Of a DNA stretch of 64,000 nucleotides, positions 55,924-64,000 are shown piece after piece. This DNA comes from an uncultured Clostridia bacterium (GTDB lineage Bacteria > Bacillota > Clostridia > TANB77 > CAG-508). Within the stretch, counting starts at the first letter, position 1. The number at the start of each line of letters is the position of its first letter. The stretch lies in assembly GCA_947632035.1 (NCBI GenBank), contig CANRNR010000004.1, forward strand, positions 38,516-102,515, read 5' to 3'. Under the pieces are notes generated by a model. That model did not search any database. It saw nothing but the letters and a program-made list of their open reading frames with translations, and had not been told where the DNA came from. The position numbers and the translations under genes are program-made.

Positions 55924-58071
55924 ATGGTAGATTTAAAACAAAATGTACAATATGTAAAATCAGTAGGTCCAACGAAAGCAGCACTATTAAATACTTTAAA
56001 CATATATACATTAAATGATTTACTAACCTACTTTCCTAGAGAATATGAAGATAGAAGCAAAACAAAAAATATTGCAGATGTAATAGATGGCGAAGAAGTA
56101 ACTATTCAAGCTAGAGTTGTTTCAGAAGTAAACATTACTAGAATTCGTAAGAATATGGTTATTATAAAAACAGTTATTGAAGATGATACTGGAAGGTGTA
56201 CTGTCACATGGTTTAATCAAACATATATAAAGCAAAGAATTAAAAGAGGAGAAATGTATCGTTTCTTTGGAAAGATAACTAGAGAAGTAAATCATTTAGA
56301 AATGAGAAATCCAGTATTTGATGAAGCAGGTAAGGAAAAAAATACTGGAAAAATAATGCCAATTTATCCTTCTACATATAAATTATCACAAACTGCAATT
56401 AGACAAGCAGTAGAGAATGCACTTTTAATGCTAAAAGGAGAAGAGATAGAAACACTACCAGAATATATACTTAAAAGCTATAATTTAGAAGATTTACAAA
56501 AAAGTTTGCAAGAAATACATTTTCCATCAAATACTGAAAATAGGCTATCTGCTAGAAAAAGACTTGTATTTGAAGAGCTTCTTGTTATGCAACTTGCACT
56601 TTTAGAACTAAAAGGGAAAAATGAAGATTATGAAGGAATTAAATTTAGTAAAGATGTTAAAATGTCAGATGTTATAAATTCACTTCCTTTTAAATTAACA
56701 AAAGCACAGCTTAAAGTATTAGAAGAAATAGATAATGATATGGAATCTAATAAGCCAATGAATAGACTTTTGCAAGGTGATGTTGGTTCTGGAAAAACTG
56801 TTGTATCTATAATTTCAGCATATAAAGCAGTAAAATCAGGATTTCAAGTTGCAATAATGGCACCAACTGCAATTCTTGCAACACAACACTTTGAAGAATT
56901 TAAAAAAATATTAGAGCCTTTTAATATTAGGTGCGAATTAATATTAGGAGCAACAAAACCAAAACAGAAGCTAGAAATTACTGAAAAATTAGCAAATGGT
57001 GAAATTGATGTATTAATTGGAACGCATGCACTACTTACAGAAAATGTAGTATTTAAAAATTTAGGTCTAGTTGTAACAGATGAACAGCATCGTTTTGGCG
57101 TAAGGCAGAGAGAAACAATTACAAGCAAAGGAAACCACCCAGATGTACTAGTTATGACTGCAACACCAATTCCAAGAACTTTAGCATTAATTTTGTATGG
57201 TGATTTGGACATATCTATTATTGATGAGCTTCCACCAAATAGGAAAAAGATTGAAACATATGCAGTAACTAAAAGGATGGAAGAAAGAGTAAATAATTTT
57301 ATACGAAAAAATATTGAAGAAGGTAGACAAGTTTATGTTGTATGCCCATTAGTTGAAGACAAAGAAGATGACGATGAAAGTTTAAAAGATATAGAAGAAA
57401 AAGAGAATACTGAAAGAAAAAATCAATTAGAAATAGAAGAAATGAAGATAGAAGCTTTTAAGCAAAAGGCAGATTTAAAAGCAGTAAAAGAATGGACTGA
57501 AATTTACCAAAAACAAATTTTCCCAGACCTTAGGGTAGCTTGTGTTTATGGAAAAATGAAACCAAAAGAAAAAGAAGAAGTTATGGAAAAATTTAAAAAT
57601 GGAGAAATTGATATTTTGATTTCTACTACTGTAATTGAAGTAGGTGTTAATGTACCAAATGCTAGTGTAATGGTAGTAGAAAATGCGGATAGGTTTGGAT
57701 TAGCACAGCTTCATCAATTAAGAGGTAGAGTAGGTAGAGGAGAATATCAATCATATTGTATTTTAAAATATGATAGTCGTTGTTCGCAAGTTGGAAAAGA
57801 AAGAATGAAAACAATGCAAGAAACAAACGATGGATTTGTAATTGCAGAAAAAGACTTAGAACTTAGAGGAACAGGTGAGTTTTTTGGAACAAAGCAACAT
57901 GGCTTACCTGAATTTAAAATTGCTAATTTATTTGTAGATATGCCAATGCTTAAATCTGTGCAAAGTGTTGCACTAAAATTGGAAGCGGATGATAGAGGGT
58001 TAAAGCAAGAAAAAAATCAAAAGCTTCGTAAATTAGTAGATGAAAAGTTAAAGCAAAGTATTTCATTATAA
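55924..58071 (+). CDS. recG: ATP-dependent DNA helicase RecG
   Basis: RecG reverses stalled replication forks and processes branched DNA. The 715-residue protein has the N-terminal wedge/OB domain (about 60-150; VTIQARVVSEV and TGRCTVTWFNQ), Walker A GDVGSGKT starting at Gly285, the DEQH box at Asp386, the TATPIPRTLAL motif, and the C-terminal QLRGRVGRG. An acidic insertion (about 480-535) makes it longer than typical RecG (about 680). The ribosome binding site is weak (AAGGAAA). Confidence 0.96.
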   Translation: MVDLKQNVQYVKSVGPTKAALLNTLNIYTLNDLLTYFPREYEDRSKTKNIADVIDGEEVTIQARVVSEVNITRIRKNMVIIKTVIEDDTGRCTVTWFNQTYIKQRIKRGEMYRFFGKITREVNHLEMRNPVFDEAGKEKNTGKIMPIYPSTYKLSQTAIRQAVENALLMLKGEEIETLPEYILKSYNLEDLQKSLQEIHFPSNTENRLSARKRLVFEELLVMQLALLELKGKNEDYEGIKFSKDVKMSDVINSLPFKLTKAQLKVLEEIDNDMESNKPMNRLLQGDVGSGKTVVSIISAYKAVKSGFQVAIMAPTAILATQHFEEFKKILEPFNIRCELILGATKPKQKLEITEKLANGEIDVLIGTHALLTENVVFKNLGLVVTDEQHRFGVRQRETITSKGNHPDVLVMTATPIPRTLALILYGDLDISIIDELPPNRKKIETYAVTKRMEERVNNFIRKNIEEGRQVYVVCPLVEDKEDDDESLKDIEEKENTERKNQLEIEEMKIEAFKQKADLKAVKEWTEIYQKQIFPDLRVACVYGKMKPKEKEEVMEKFKNGEIDILISTTVIEVGVNVPNASVMVVENADRFGLAQLHQLRGRVGRGEYQSYCILKYDSRCSQVGKERMKTMQETNDGFVIAEKDLELRGTGEFFGTKQHGLPEFKIANLFVDMPMLKSVQSVALKLEADDRGLKQEKNQKLRKLVDEKLKQSISL

Positions 58072-58165
58072 AATACAATACTTAACTTATAAATGTATTA
58101 CATATAAATTTCGTTTAAACAAATTTAAGAAATGCTTGCAAAACATAATATTTTGGCTAAAAATC

Positions 58166-58194
58166 TTGACATTTACATAAAAAAACACTATTAT
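58166..58194 (+). promoter_or_regulatory. Promoter of the aldose epimerase gene
   Basis: A perfect TTGACA (58166-58171) and TATTAT (58189-58194) are 17 bases apart. Confidence 0.72.
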
Positions 58195-58286
58195 ATATGT
58201 GTGAATTATTGATTCATATTAGATTGTAAAACAAGTTTTATTCAAATGTATGCAAAGACCTATAAAATAAAGAAAGGAGAAGTCCA

Positions 58287-59156
58287 ATGTATACGCAAAT
58301 GCTAACATCATCAAAAGGTGGAGAACTAATAAGCTTTAAAGTAAACGGCGAAGAAAAAATACACCAAGGAGAAAACGTTGTTGACGAAAACGGAAAAGTA
58401 TATTGGAAAAGGCACTCTCCTGTATTGTTTCCAATAGTAGGAAAACTAAAGAAAAACAAAACATTAATTGGAGGAAGAACTTATGAACTTATGCAACATG
58501 GCTTTGCAAGAGATTTAGAATTTGAACCGATTACGAAATTAGATAATTTTCATTCTTATGTGTTAAGGAGTAATAAATATACATTATTAAAGTATCCATA
58601 TGAATTTGAATTATATAATACCTATCGTGCAGAAGAAAATAAATTAACAACAATTTATAAAGTTGTAAATACTGGACTAATTAATCTACCATTTGGTATT
58701 GGTGGACATCCAGCATTTAAAATAGATGCAGAAGATTTAAACAATGGAAATTACTATTTGGAATTTGAGCAAGACGAAGAAAAAATACATTTTCTATATT
58801 TAGTAGATGGCTTAGTAGGAACAGATTATGCTAAAAATAGAGTCGTGGAAAAAAGATATATTCCATTAGATGCACATACATTTGATGATGATGCTTTAAT
58901 TATGAAAAGCATTACATCAAACAAAATAAGTTTAATAAATTCTGCTAAACGAAAAAGACTATTTACTATGGATTTTACTGGTTTTCCATATTTAGCAGTT
59001 TGGTCAAAACCAAATGCTCCATTTATTTGCATAGAACCATGGTATTCAACAGCAGATAATATAAAAAGTTCTGGTGTGTTTACACAAAAACAAGACATTA
59101 TTTCATTAAAACCAGATGAATCATTTGAATGTAAATATACAGTAGAATTTTTTTAA
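58287..59156 (+). CDS. Aldose 1-epimerase family protein
   Basis: The 289-residue protein fits the galactose mutarotase-like fold. It resembles the LacX/YeaD-like branch: HSPVLFPIVGKL, LMQHGFARDLEF, GIGGHPAFKID and WYSTADN. The conserved histidines (in QHGF and GHPAF) suggest an intact active site. It interconverts sugar anomers; the substrate is unknown. It has its own promoter and an AAAGGAG ribosome binding site. Confidence 0.9.
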   Translation: MYTQMLTSSKGGELISFKVNGEEKIHQGENVVDENGKVYWKRHSPVLFPIVGKLKKNKTLIGGRTYELMQHGFARDLEFEPITKLDNFHSYVLRSNKYTLLKYPYEFELYNTYRAEENKLTTIYKVVNTGLINLPFGIGGHPAFKIDAEDLNNGNYYLEFEQDEEKIHFLYLVDGLVGTDYAKNRVVEKRYIPLDAHTFDDDALIMKSITSNKISLINSAKRKRLFTMDFTGFPYLAVWSKPNAPFICIEPWYSTADNIKSSGVFTQKQDIISLKPDESFECKYTVEFF

Positions 59157-59251
59157 TCTAGTTAATTGAAAACTACATATAACTTGTATAGTAAATATAT
59201 AGAAAACACAGAAGATAATAATTAATAGAAAAATATAAAAAGGAAGAAGAA

Positions 59252-59443
59252 ATGTTACAAATTATTTTAATTATAATAGGAATGTTAATTTTATTATTAG
59301 GTGTAATCTGCATATTTGATGCAAGGGTAATTACAAAAAAGCTATTTGGCTTTGGAGACCAAAATGAAGCAAGTATGGGGCTTAAAATTATAGGTTTTAT
59401 ACTTTCGATAGTTGGAGCTTTTATAATAATTGTAGTTATATGA
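59252..59443 (+). CDS. Small two-helix membrane protein
   Basis: This 63-residue protein has two hydrophobic helices: one opening at ILIIIGMLILLLGVICIF, the other at IIGFILSIVGAFIII. A loop with KKLFGFGDQNEAS joins them. An AAAAGGAAG ribosome binding site lies before the ATG. Similar two-helix proteins are common in Clostridia, with no known function. It is 95 bases after the epimerase gene. Confidence 0.7.
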   Translation: MLQIILIIIGMLILLLGVICIFDARVITKKLFGFGDQNEASMGLKIIGFILSIVGAFIIIVVI

Positions 59444-59555
59444 AATATGTAAATAAAAAATTTTTAACTTTACTTTTATATAACACTATGATAATATTAA
59501 ATAAATTGATATACAAAACTATATTTAATTGAATAAACTAAGGAGGAAAATAAAA

Positions 59556-60695
59556 ATGAAAAATACAAAGAACTTGATTGTAATTTTTTTAGTAATAATT
59601 TTTGCATTATCATTTAATATTTCTTATGCACATTCTGTAGATTTAGATCCACAATCACTAATTTCTTTTCCAATGATAGCATGGGGAGGAAAAGGAAGTG
59701 TTACAATAAGTAGTTCAGTAACTGATTATACATTATACTATCAAGCAGTAGCTATACCTAATGCAACTTATACACAAATGGTAACAATTAGAGAAGAAGG
59801 AGAATTAGAATTAGATATATTAGATTCAGAGTACGATGCATTAAAAGTTGAATTAGAAAATTTAGAAACAATATATGACGAAGCTCTTGAAAATTACAAT
59901 GCAAATCAGGAAGATGAGAATTTAAAAAATGCGTATGAAGAAGCTAAAAGTAATTATGAAGCAAAATTAGCTCAATATAAAGCAAAGGCAACAGAATATA
60001 ATACGAAAGTTCAAGAAATAAGTAATGCAATAAAAGAGTTGATTCCTGAATATGTAGAAAGCAATTGGAACCAAGCAACAGATAATGAATTTGTAATTGA
60101 TTTAACTACATTTTCTGGAACTCAAGCATTTGCAGTATGGGTAAAATTAGTTGAAGCTAATGAAACAATACATTATGATGAAATGATTTATGAAGTAGAA
60201 GGAACAAAAACTGAAGAAGTTAAAGTAACATCAGTAAGTTTAAGTAAAGATGAAATATCTATTACAGAAGGAAGTACATATACATTAAATGCAACAGTTT
60301 CACCTAGTGATGCAACAAATAAATCTGTAACATGGAAAAGTGATAATGAAGATGTAGCAACTGTTGAAAATGGAAAAGTTACCGCAGTTTCTAAAGGTAC
60401 AGCAACAATAACAGTAACAACAGTTGATGGTAATTTCACAGATAGCTGTGTAGTAACTGTTACAGAAAAAGCACCTCAAAAAGGTGATGATCAATCTAAT
60501 GGAAACAATGAATTAAATCCAAATAATGGTCAAAGTAGCGGAACAAATAATAAAGGAAATACAACTGATTCTGTATATGATGGAAAATTACCACAAACAG
60601 GAATATCATATATAGCAATATTTACAGCAATCATAGTACTAATTGCTATAGTAATTATTCTACATAAAAAAATACAAAATTTAAGTTTTAAATAA
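59556..60695 (+). CDS. Surface protein with coiled coil, Big_2 domain and LPQTG anchor
   Basis: The ATG at 59556 follows AAGGAGG, giving 379 residues. The protein has a signal peptide (about 1-26), a beta-rich N-terminal region, a coiled coil (about 95-165; YDALKVELENLETIYDEAL), a Big_2 Ig-like domain (about 230-308; VTSVSLSKDEISITEGSTY), a Gly/Asn linker, and a sorting signal LPQTG at Leu345-Gly349 with hydrophobic helix and basic end. The sortase encoded at 7976 is a plausible partner. Function is unknown, perhaps adhesion. Confidence 0.85.
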   Translation: MKNTKNLIVIFLVIIFALSFNISYAHSVDLDPQSLISFPMIAWGGKGSVTISSSVTDYTLYYQAVAIPNATYTQMVTIREEGELELDILDSEYDALKVELENLETIYDEALENYNANQEDENLKNAYEEAKSNYEAKLAQYKAKATEYNTKVQEISNAIKELIPEYVESNWNQATDNEFVIDLTTFSGTQAFAVWVKLVEANETIHYDEMIYEVEGTKTEEVKVTSVSLSKDEISITEGSTYTLNATVSPSDATNKSVTWKSDNEDVATVENGKVTAVSKGTATITVTTVDGNFTDSCVVTVTEKAPQKGDDQSNGNNELNPNNGQSSGTNNKGNTTDSVYDGKLPQTGISYIAIFTAIIVLIAIVIILHKKIQNLSFK

Positions 60696-60701
60696 AAAAT
60701 G

Positions 60702-60730
60702 TTGATATTAACTAAAAAAGGTGTTAAAAT
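60702..60730 (+). promoter_or_regulatory. Promoter of the valS T-box leader
   Basis: TTGATA (60702-60707) and TAAAAT (60725-60730) are 17 bases apart. Confidence 0.6.
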
Positions 60731-60829
60731 AATAAACATCATACAAAATAATACTTAAATAAAAATTGAACTATAGTTTATATAAAAAATAGAATTATTA
60801 AAAAATAAAATTAAAAACTGAGAAAAAGA

Positions 60830-61110
60830 GGAGTAAGTTTAAACTATCTATAAAAGAGAAAGAAGTTACTAGCTGAAAGCTTCTAATAGAAAAGAAAACT
60901 GAAGGTAGCTTTGGAGTTGATATATTGAAATTTAAAGTAGATATATTCGTGTTACTTGCGTTAAAGGTAAATAAGATATTAATTAGTTATAAATTCAGAT
61001 AAAATATGAATTTAAATAATATGTAAAAAAATTAAACTAGTTAAATAAATTAAGGTGGTACCGCGTATTAAACCTCGCCCTTAGCAAATAAGGACGAGGT
61101 TTTTTATTTT
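60830..61110 (+). promoter_or_regulatory. T-box riboswitch controlling valS
   Basis: The T-box sequence AGGTGGTACCGCG is at 61053-61065, and the stem I element AGCTGAAAGCTT is near 60871. The likely valine specifier is GTA at 60905-60907, placed like the specifiers of the thrS and ileS leaders. The terminator pairs AACCTCG (61071) with CGAGGTT (61095), followed by a T run. Confidence 0.94.
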
Positions 61111-61180
61111 GAAACAACAAGGTTCTCGGGTACCCACCAACAATCTTTGATTGTGTTGGCGGGTGAGGTGAGGTTCTTAT
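61111..61180. repeat. Hairpin repeat, copy B
   Basis: This is a near-copy of 40107-40171: the opening GAAACAACAAGGTTCTCGGG is identical, followed by a stem around ACAATCTTTGATTGT and the end GAGGTTCTTAT. It sits between the T-box terminator and the valS ribosome binding site, so it forms part of the valS leader when transcription reads through. Confidence 0.85.
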
Positions 61181-61206
61181 ATAAAAATTTGTAGGAGGAA
61201 AATAAA

Positions 61207-63924
61207 ATGTGTGAAAAACATGAGCTAGAAGGAAAATTTATTCCAAAAGAATTTGAAGAAGAAATTTATGAAAATTGGATGGAAAAAGAATATTTTAAAC
61301 CATCTAATGATAAAACAAAAAAGCCATATACAATAGTAATTCCACCACCAAACATTACAGGTAAATTACACATGGGACATGCTCTAGATGAAACTTTACA
61401 AGACATTCTAATTAGATATAAAAGAATGAAAGGTTTTAATACTTTATGGCTTCCAGGAACAGATCATGCATCAATTGCAACAGAAGCAAAAATAGTAGAA
61501 AAATTAAAAGAAGAAGGAACTACAAAGGAAGAACTAGGTAGAGAAGAATTCTTAAAAAGAGCATGGCAATGGAAAGAAGAGTATGGTGGAACTATTCTTA
61601 ATCAATTGAAAAAATTAGGCTGTTCTTGCGACTGGTCAAGAGAAAGATTTACCATGGACGAAGGCTTATCAAATGCAGTAAAATATGTATTTGTAAAGCT
61701 TTATGAAAAAGGGCTTATTTATCGTGGAAAAAGAATGATAAACTGGTGCCCATATTGTGATACATCAATTTCAGATGCAGAAGTAGAATATGAGGAAGAA
61801 CCAACTCATTTATGGTATATTAAATATCCAGTAAAAGGTGAAGAAGGAAAATATGTTATTGTTGCTACAACAAGACCGGAAACAATGCTTGGAGATACAG
61901 GCGTTGCAGTTCATCCAGAAGATGAAAGATATAAAAGTATAATAGGAAAAACAGTTATACTTCCAATTATGAATAAAGAAATTCCAGTAATTGCAGATGA
62001 ATTTGTAGAAAAAGAATTTGGTACTGGTGCTGTTAAACTAACTCCTGCACATGATGTAAATGACTACCAAGCTGCACTAAAACATGGATTAGAAATAATA
62101 GAAGTATTTGATGAAAACTTCAAAATGGGAAATTTATATCCAGAGTTTAAAGGAATGGACCTTTATGAAGCAAGACAAAAAATAGTAGAAAAGCTAGATA
62201 AAGAGGGCTACTTATTAAAAATAGAAGACTATAACCACAATGTAGGAAAATGTTATCGTTGCCACCATACTATTGAGCCAAAAATATCTGAGCAATGGTT
62301 TGTTAAAATGGAGCCACTTGCTAAACCTGCAATAGATGTAGTAAGAGAGGGCAAAACAAAATTTATTCCAGAAAGATTTGATAAAATCTATTATAACTGG
62401 ATGGAAAATATTCAAGACTGGTGTATATCAAGACAGCTTTGGTGGGGACATAGAATTCCAGCATATTATTGTGAAGAATGTGGACATATAAATGTAGCAG
62501 AAAAAGCACCTGAAAAATGCTCAAAATGTGGAAGTACACATTTAAAACAAGATGAAGACACCTTAGATACATGGTTTAGTTCAGCTTTATGGCCATTTTC
62601 AACACTTGGCTGGCCAGAAAATACAGAAGACTTTAAGTATTTTTATCCAACTAGTACATTAGTTACAGGTTATGATATTATATTCTTCTGGGTTGCAAGA
62701 ATGATTTTTTCTGCTATGGAGCATACAGGAAAAGCACCATTTGAAAATGTATTTATTCATGGTATTGTTCGTGATAGTCAAGGAAGAAAAATGTCTAAAA
62801 GTTTAGGAAACGGTATCGACCCATTAGAAGTAATAGACAAGTACGGAACAGATGCTTTAAGATTTTCATTAGTACTTGGAATTTCACCAGGAAACGATAT
62901 TAGATATATGCCAGAAAAACTAGAATCAGCATCTAACTTTGCAAACAAATTGTGGAATGCATCAAAATTCGTTTTAAGCAATTTGAAAAATTCAAGTGAA
63001 GAAGAAAAGAAAGCATTTGCAGATGAAAGTTTGTTAGAAAATATCGATAAAAATGAATTAGGAAATAGCTTATGCTATGAAGATAAATGGATATTATCAA
63101 AATTAAGTAAATTATCAAAAGAAGTAACTAACAACCTAGAAAATTTTGAATTAGGAATTGCAACGCAAAAAATATATGACTTTATTTGGAATGAATTTTG
63201 CGACTGGTATATCGAAATGGTAAAACCTCGTCTTTATGATGAAAATTGCACAACTAAATTTTCTGCTAAGTATACATTAAATAAAGTATTAAAAGATGCT
63301 TTAAAACTATTACACCCAGTTATGCCATTTGTTACAGAAAAGATTTATATGGAGCTTTACCACAATGATGAAAGCATTATGATTTCTAAGTGGCCAGATG
63401 AGTCGGCACCTACATCATTTGAAAAAGGAAATTCGAAATTAGGAGACTTTGAAAAAGAAGAAGCACAAATAGAAAAATTAAAAAATATAATTACAGGAAT
63501 TAGAAATTTAAGAACAAACTTAAATGTACATCCAAGCAAAAAATCAAAGCTTATATTTGTAACAAAAACTTGTACAGAAATGATTAAAACATCTGAAAGT
63601 ATGATACAAAAATTAGCATTTGCAAATGAGATTATTTGTAAAGAAGAAAAACAAGATATTCCAGCAAATGCAATGTCAGTACTAGAAGATGGAATTGAAG
63701 TATATTTACCATTTGAAGAATTAGTAGATATTGAAGCGGAAAAGAAAAGACTTGAAGGAGAAAGAGAAAAACTAATTTCAGAAGTTGAAAGAGCTGAAAA
63801 AATGCTTTCTAATCCGGGCTTTGTAAATAAAGCACCAGAAGCAAAGATAAATGAAGAAAAGGAAAAGCTTGCAAAATATAAAGATATGCTTGCTAAAGTT
63901 GAGGAGAGAATAGGAAGCCTATAG
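61207..63924 (+). CDS. valS: Valyl-tRNA synthetase
   Basis: This class I synthetase charges tRNA-Val and edits threonine. The 905-residue protein has the HIGH motif as HMGH (His55-His58), the editing domain ([19 protein letters not shown]), Cys-rich segments (CEECGH, CSKCGS), the KMSKS loop at Lys528-Ser532 and a C-terminal coiled coil (about 835-905). The ribosome binding site is AGGAGG. Only 76 bases follow it to the window end, with nothing that I can support. Confidence 0.98.
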   Translation: MCEKHELEGKFIPKEFEEEIYENWMEKEYFKPSNDKTKKPYTIVIPPPNITGKLHMGHALDETLQDILIRYKRMKGFNTLWLPGTDHASIATEAKIVEKLKEEGTTKEELGREEFLKRAWQWKEEYGGTILNQLKKLGCSCDWSRERFTMDEGLSNAVKYVFVKLYEKGLIYRGKRMINWCPYCDTSISDAEVEYEEEPTHLWYIKYPVKGEEGKYVIVATTRPETMLGDTGVAVHPEDERYKSIIGKTVILPIMNKEIPVIADEFVEKEFGTGAVKLTPAHDVNDYQAALKHGLEIIEVFDENFKMGNLYPEFKGMDLYEARQKIVEKLDKEGYLLKIEDYNHNVGKCYRCHHTIEPKISEQWFVKMEPLAKPAIDVVREGKTKFIPERFDKIYYNWMENIQDWCISRQLWWGHRIPAYYCEECGHINVAEKAPEKCSKCGSTHLKQDEDTLDTWFSSALWPFSTLGWPENTEDFKYFYPTSTLVTGYDIIFFWVARMIFSAMEHTGKAPFENVFIHGIVRDSQGRKMSKSLGNGIDPLEVIDKYGTDALRFSLVLGISPGNDIRYMPEKLESASNFANKLWNASKFVLSNLKNSSEEEKKAFADESLLENIDKNELGNSLCYEDKWILSKLSKLSKEVTNNLENFELGIATQKIYDFIWNEFCDWYIEMVKPRLYDENCTTKFSAKYTLNKVLKDALKLLHPVMPFVTEKIYMELYHNDESIMISKWPDESAPTSFEKGNSKLGDFEKEEAQIEKLKNIITGIRNLRTNLNVHPSKKSKLIFVTKTCTEMIKTSESMIQKLAFANEIICKEEKQDIPANAMSVLEDGIEVYLPFEELVDIEAEKKRLEGEREKLISEVERAEKMLSNPGFVNKAPEAKINEEKEKLAKYKDMLAKVEERIGSL

Positions 63925-64000
63925 TATAGGTTTACAATAGATATGTCACAGTAATATAAAAAATAAAAATAGGAAATACCAAAGTATGATAAAATAGTTT

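Overview
The window is a 64 kb stretch of a very AT-rich bacterial chromosome. Sporulation and germination genes (cotJA-cotJB-cotJC, sleB, ytxC, yqeG), three T-box leaders before aminoacyl-tRNA synthetase genes, sortase-anchored surface proteins, an Asp23/AmaP cluster and formate-tetrahydrofolate ligase point to a spore-forming, anaerobic member of the Clostridia, probably an uncultured gut lineage. The lineage is an inference; no rRNA gene is present. Most genes lie on the + strand, in short operons closed by rho-independent hairpins.

Layout. 1-5 kb: thioredoxin reductase end, thioredoxin, T-box and thrS, cotJ operon. 5-13.5 kb is the accessory part: a CPBP membrane protease, a small atypical gene, a surface cluster made of an LPKTG-anchored cohesin-like protein, its sortase and a dockerin-bearing glucosaminidase, an acyl-ACP thioesterase, and two pilin-like secreted proteins, one with an FGE/C-type-lectin-like end. 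13.5-28 kb: LOG-type phosphoribohydrolase, L21/L27/Obg, T-box and ileS, a secreted metallopeptidase, queA-tgt, a WG-repeat protein, a TIGR04086-type membrane protein, secD and a shortened secF. 28-35 kb: ytxC, an alpha-glucan cluster (GH57/DUF1957, DUF4912, GT4), ylbF family, dipeptidase. 35-45 kb: priA-def-fmt, Asp23/AmaP/DUF2273, nusB, xseA, xseB. 45-54 kb: fhs, sleB, yqeG, prepilin peptidase, M24 peptidase, efp, an M23 peptidase, tRNA-Trp, trpS. 54-64 kb: a candidate toxin peptide, a GNAT acetyltransferase, tmRNA, recG, an aldose epimerase, an LPQTG surface protein, T-box and valS.

The outstanding signal is translational. Five genes (queA, a TIGR04086-type gene, priA, yqeG and an M23 peptidase) are each split by net +1 frame changes, seven in all. 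Every change sits exactly at an in-frame CGG codon, and skipping its C always restores a GGN glycine, often a family-conserved one such as the Walker A glycine of PriA. By my reading, in-frame CGG is absent from every other gene here except a CPBP protease (three) and one small atypical gene (one). Random sequencing error or decay does not predict this. It suggests CGG is not read normally in this organism and instead triggers +1 frameshifting, or four-base CGGN decoding as glycine.

Other structure includes three dispersed palindromic intergenic elements of one family, a second pair of hairpin repeats placed just after terminators, and three small genes with atypical codon use, each in its own promoter-gene-terminator unit.
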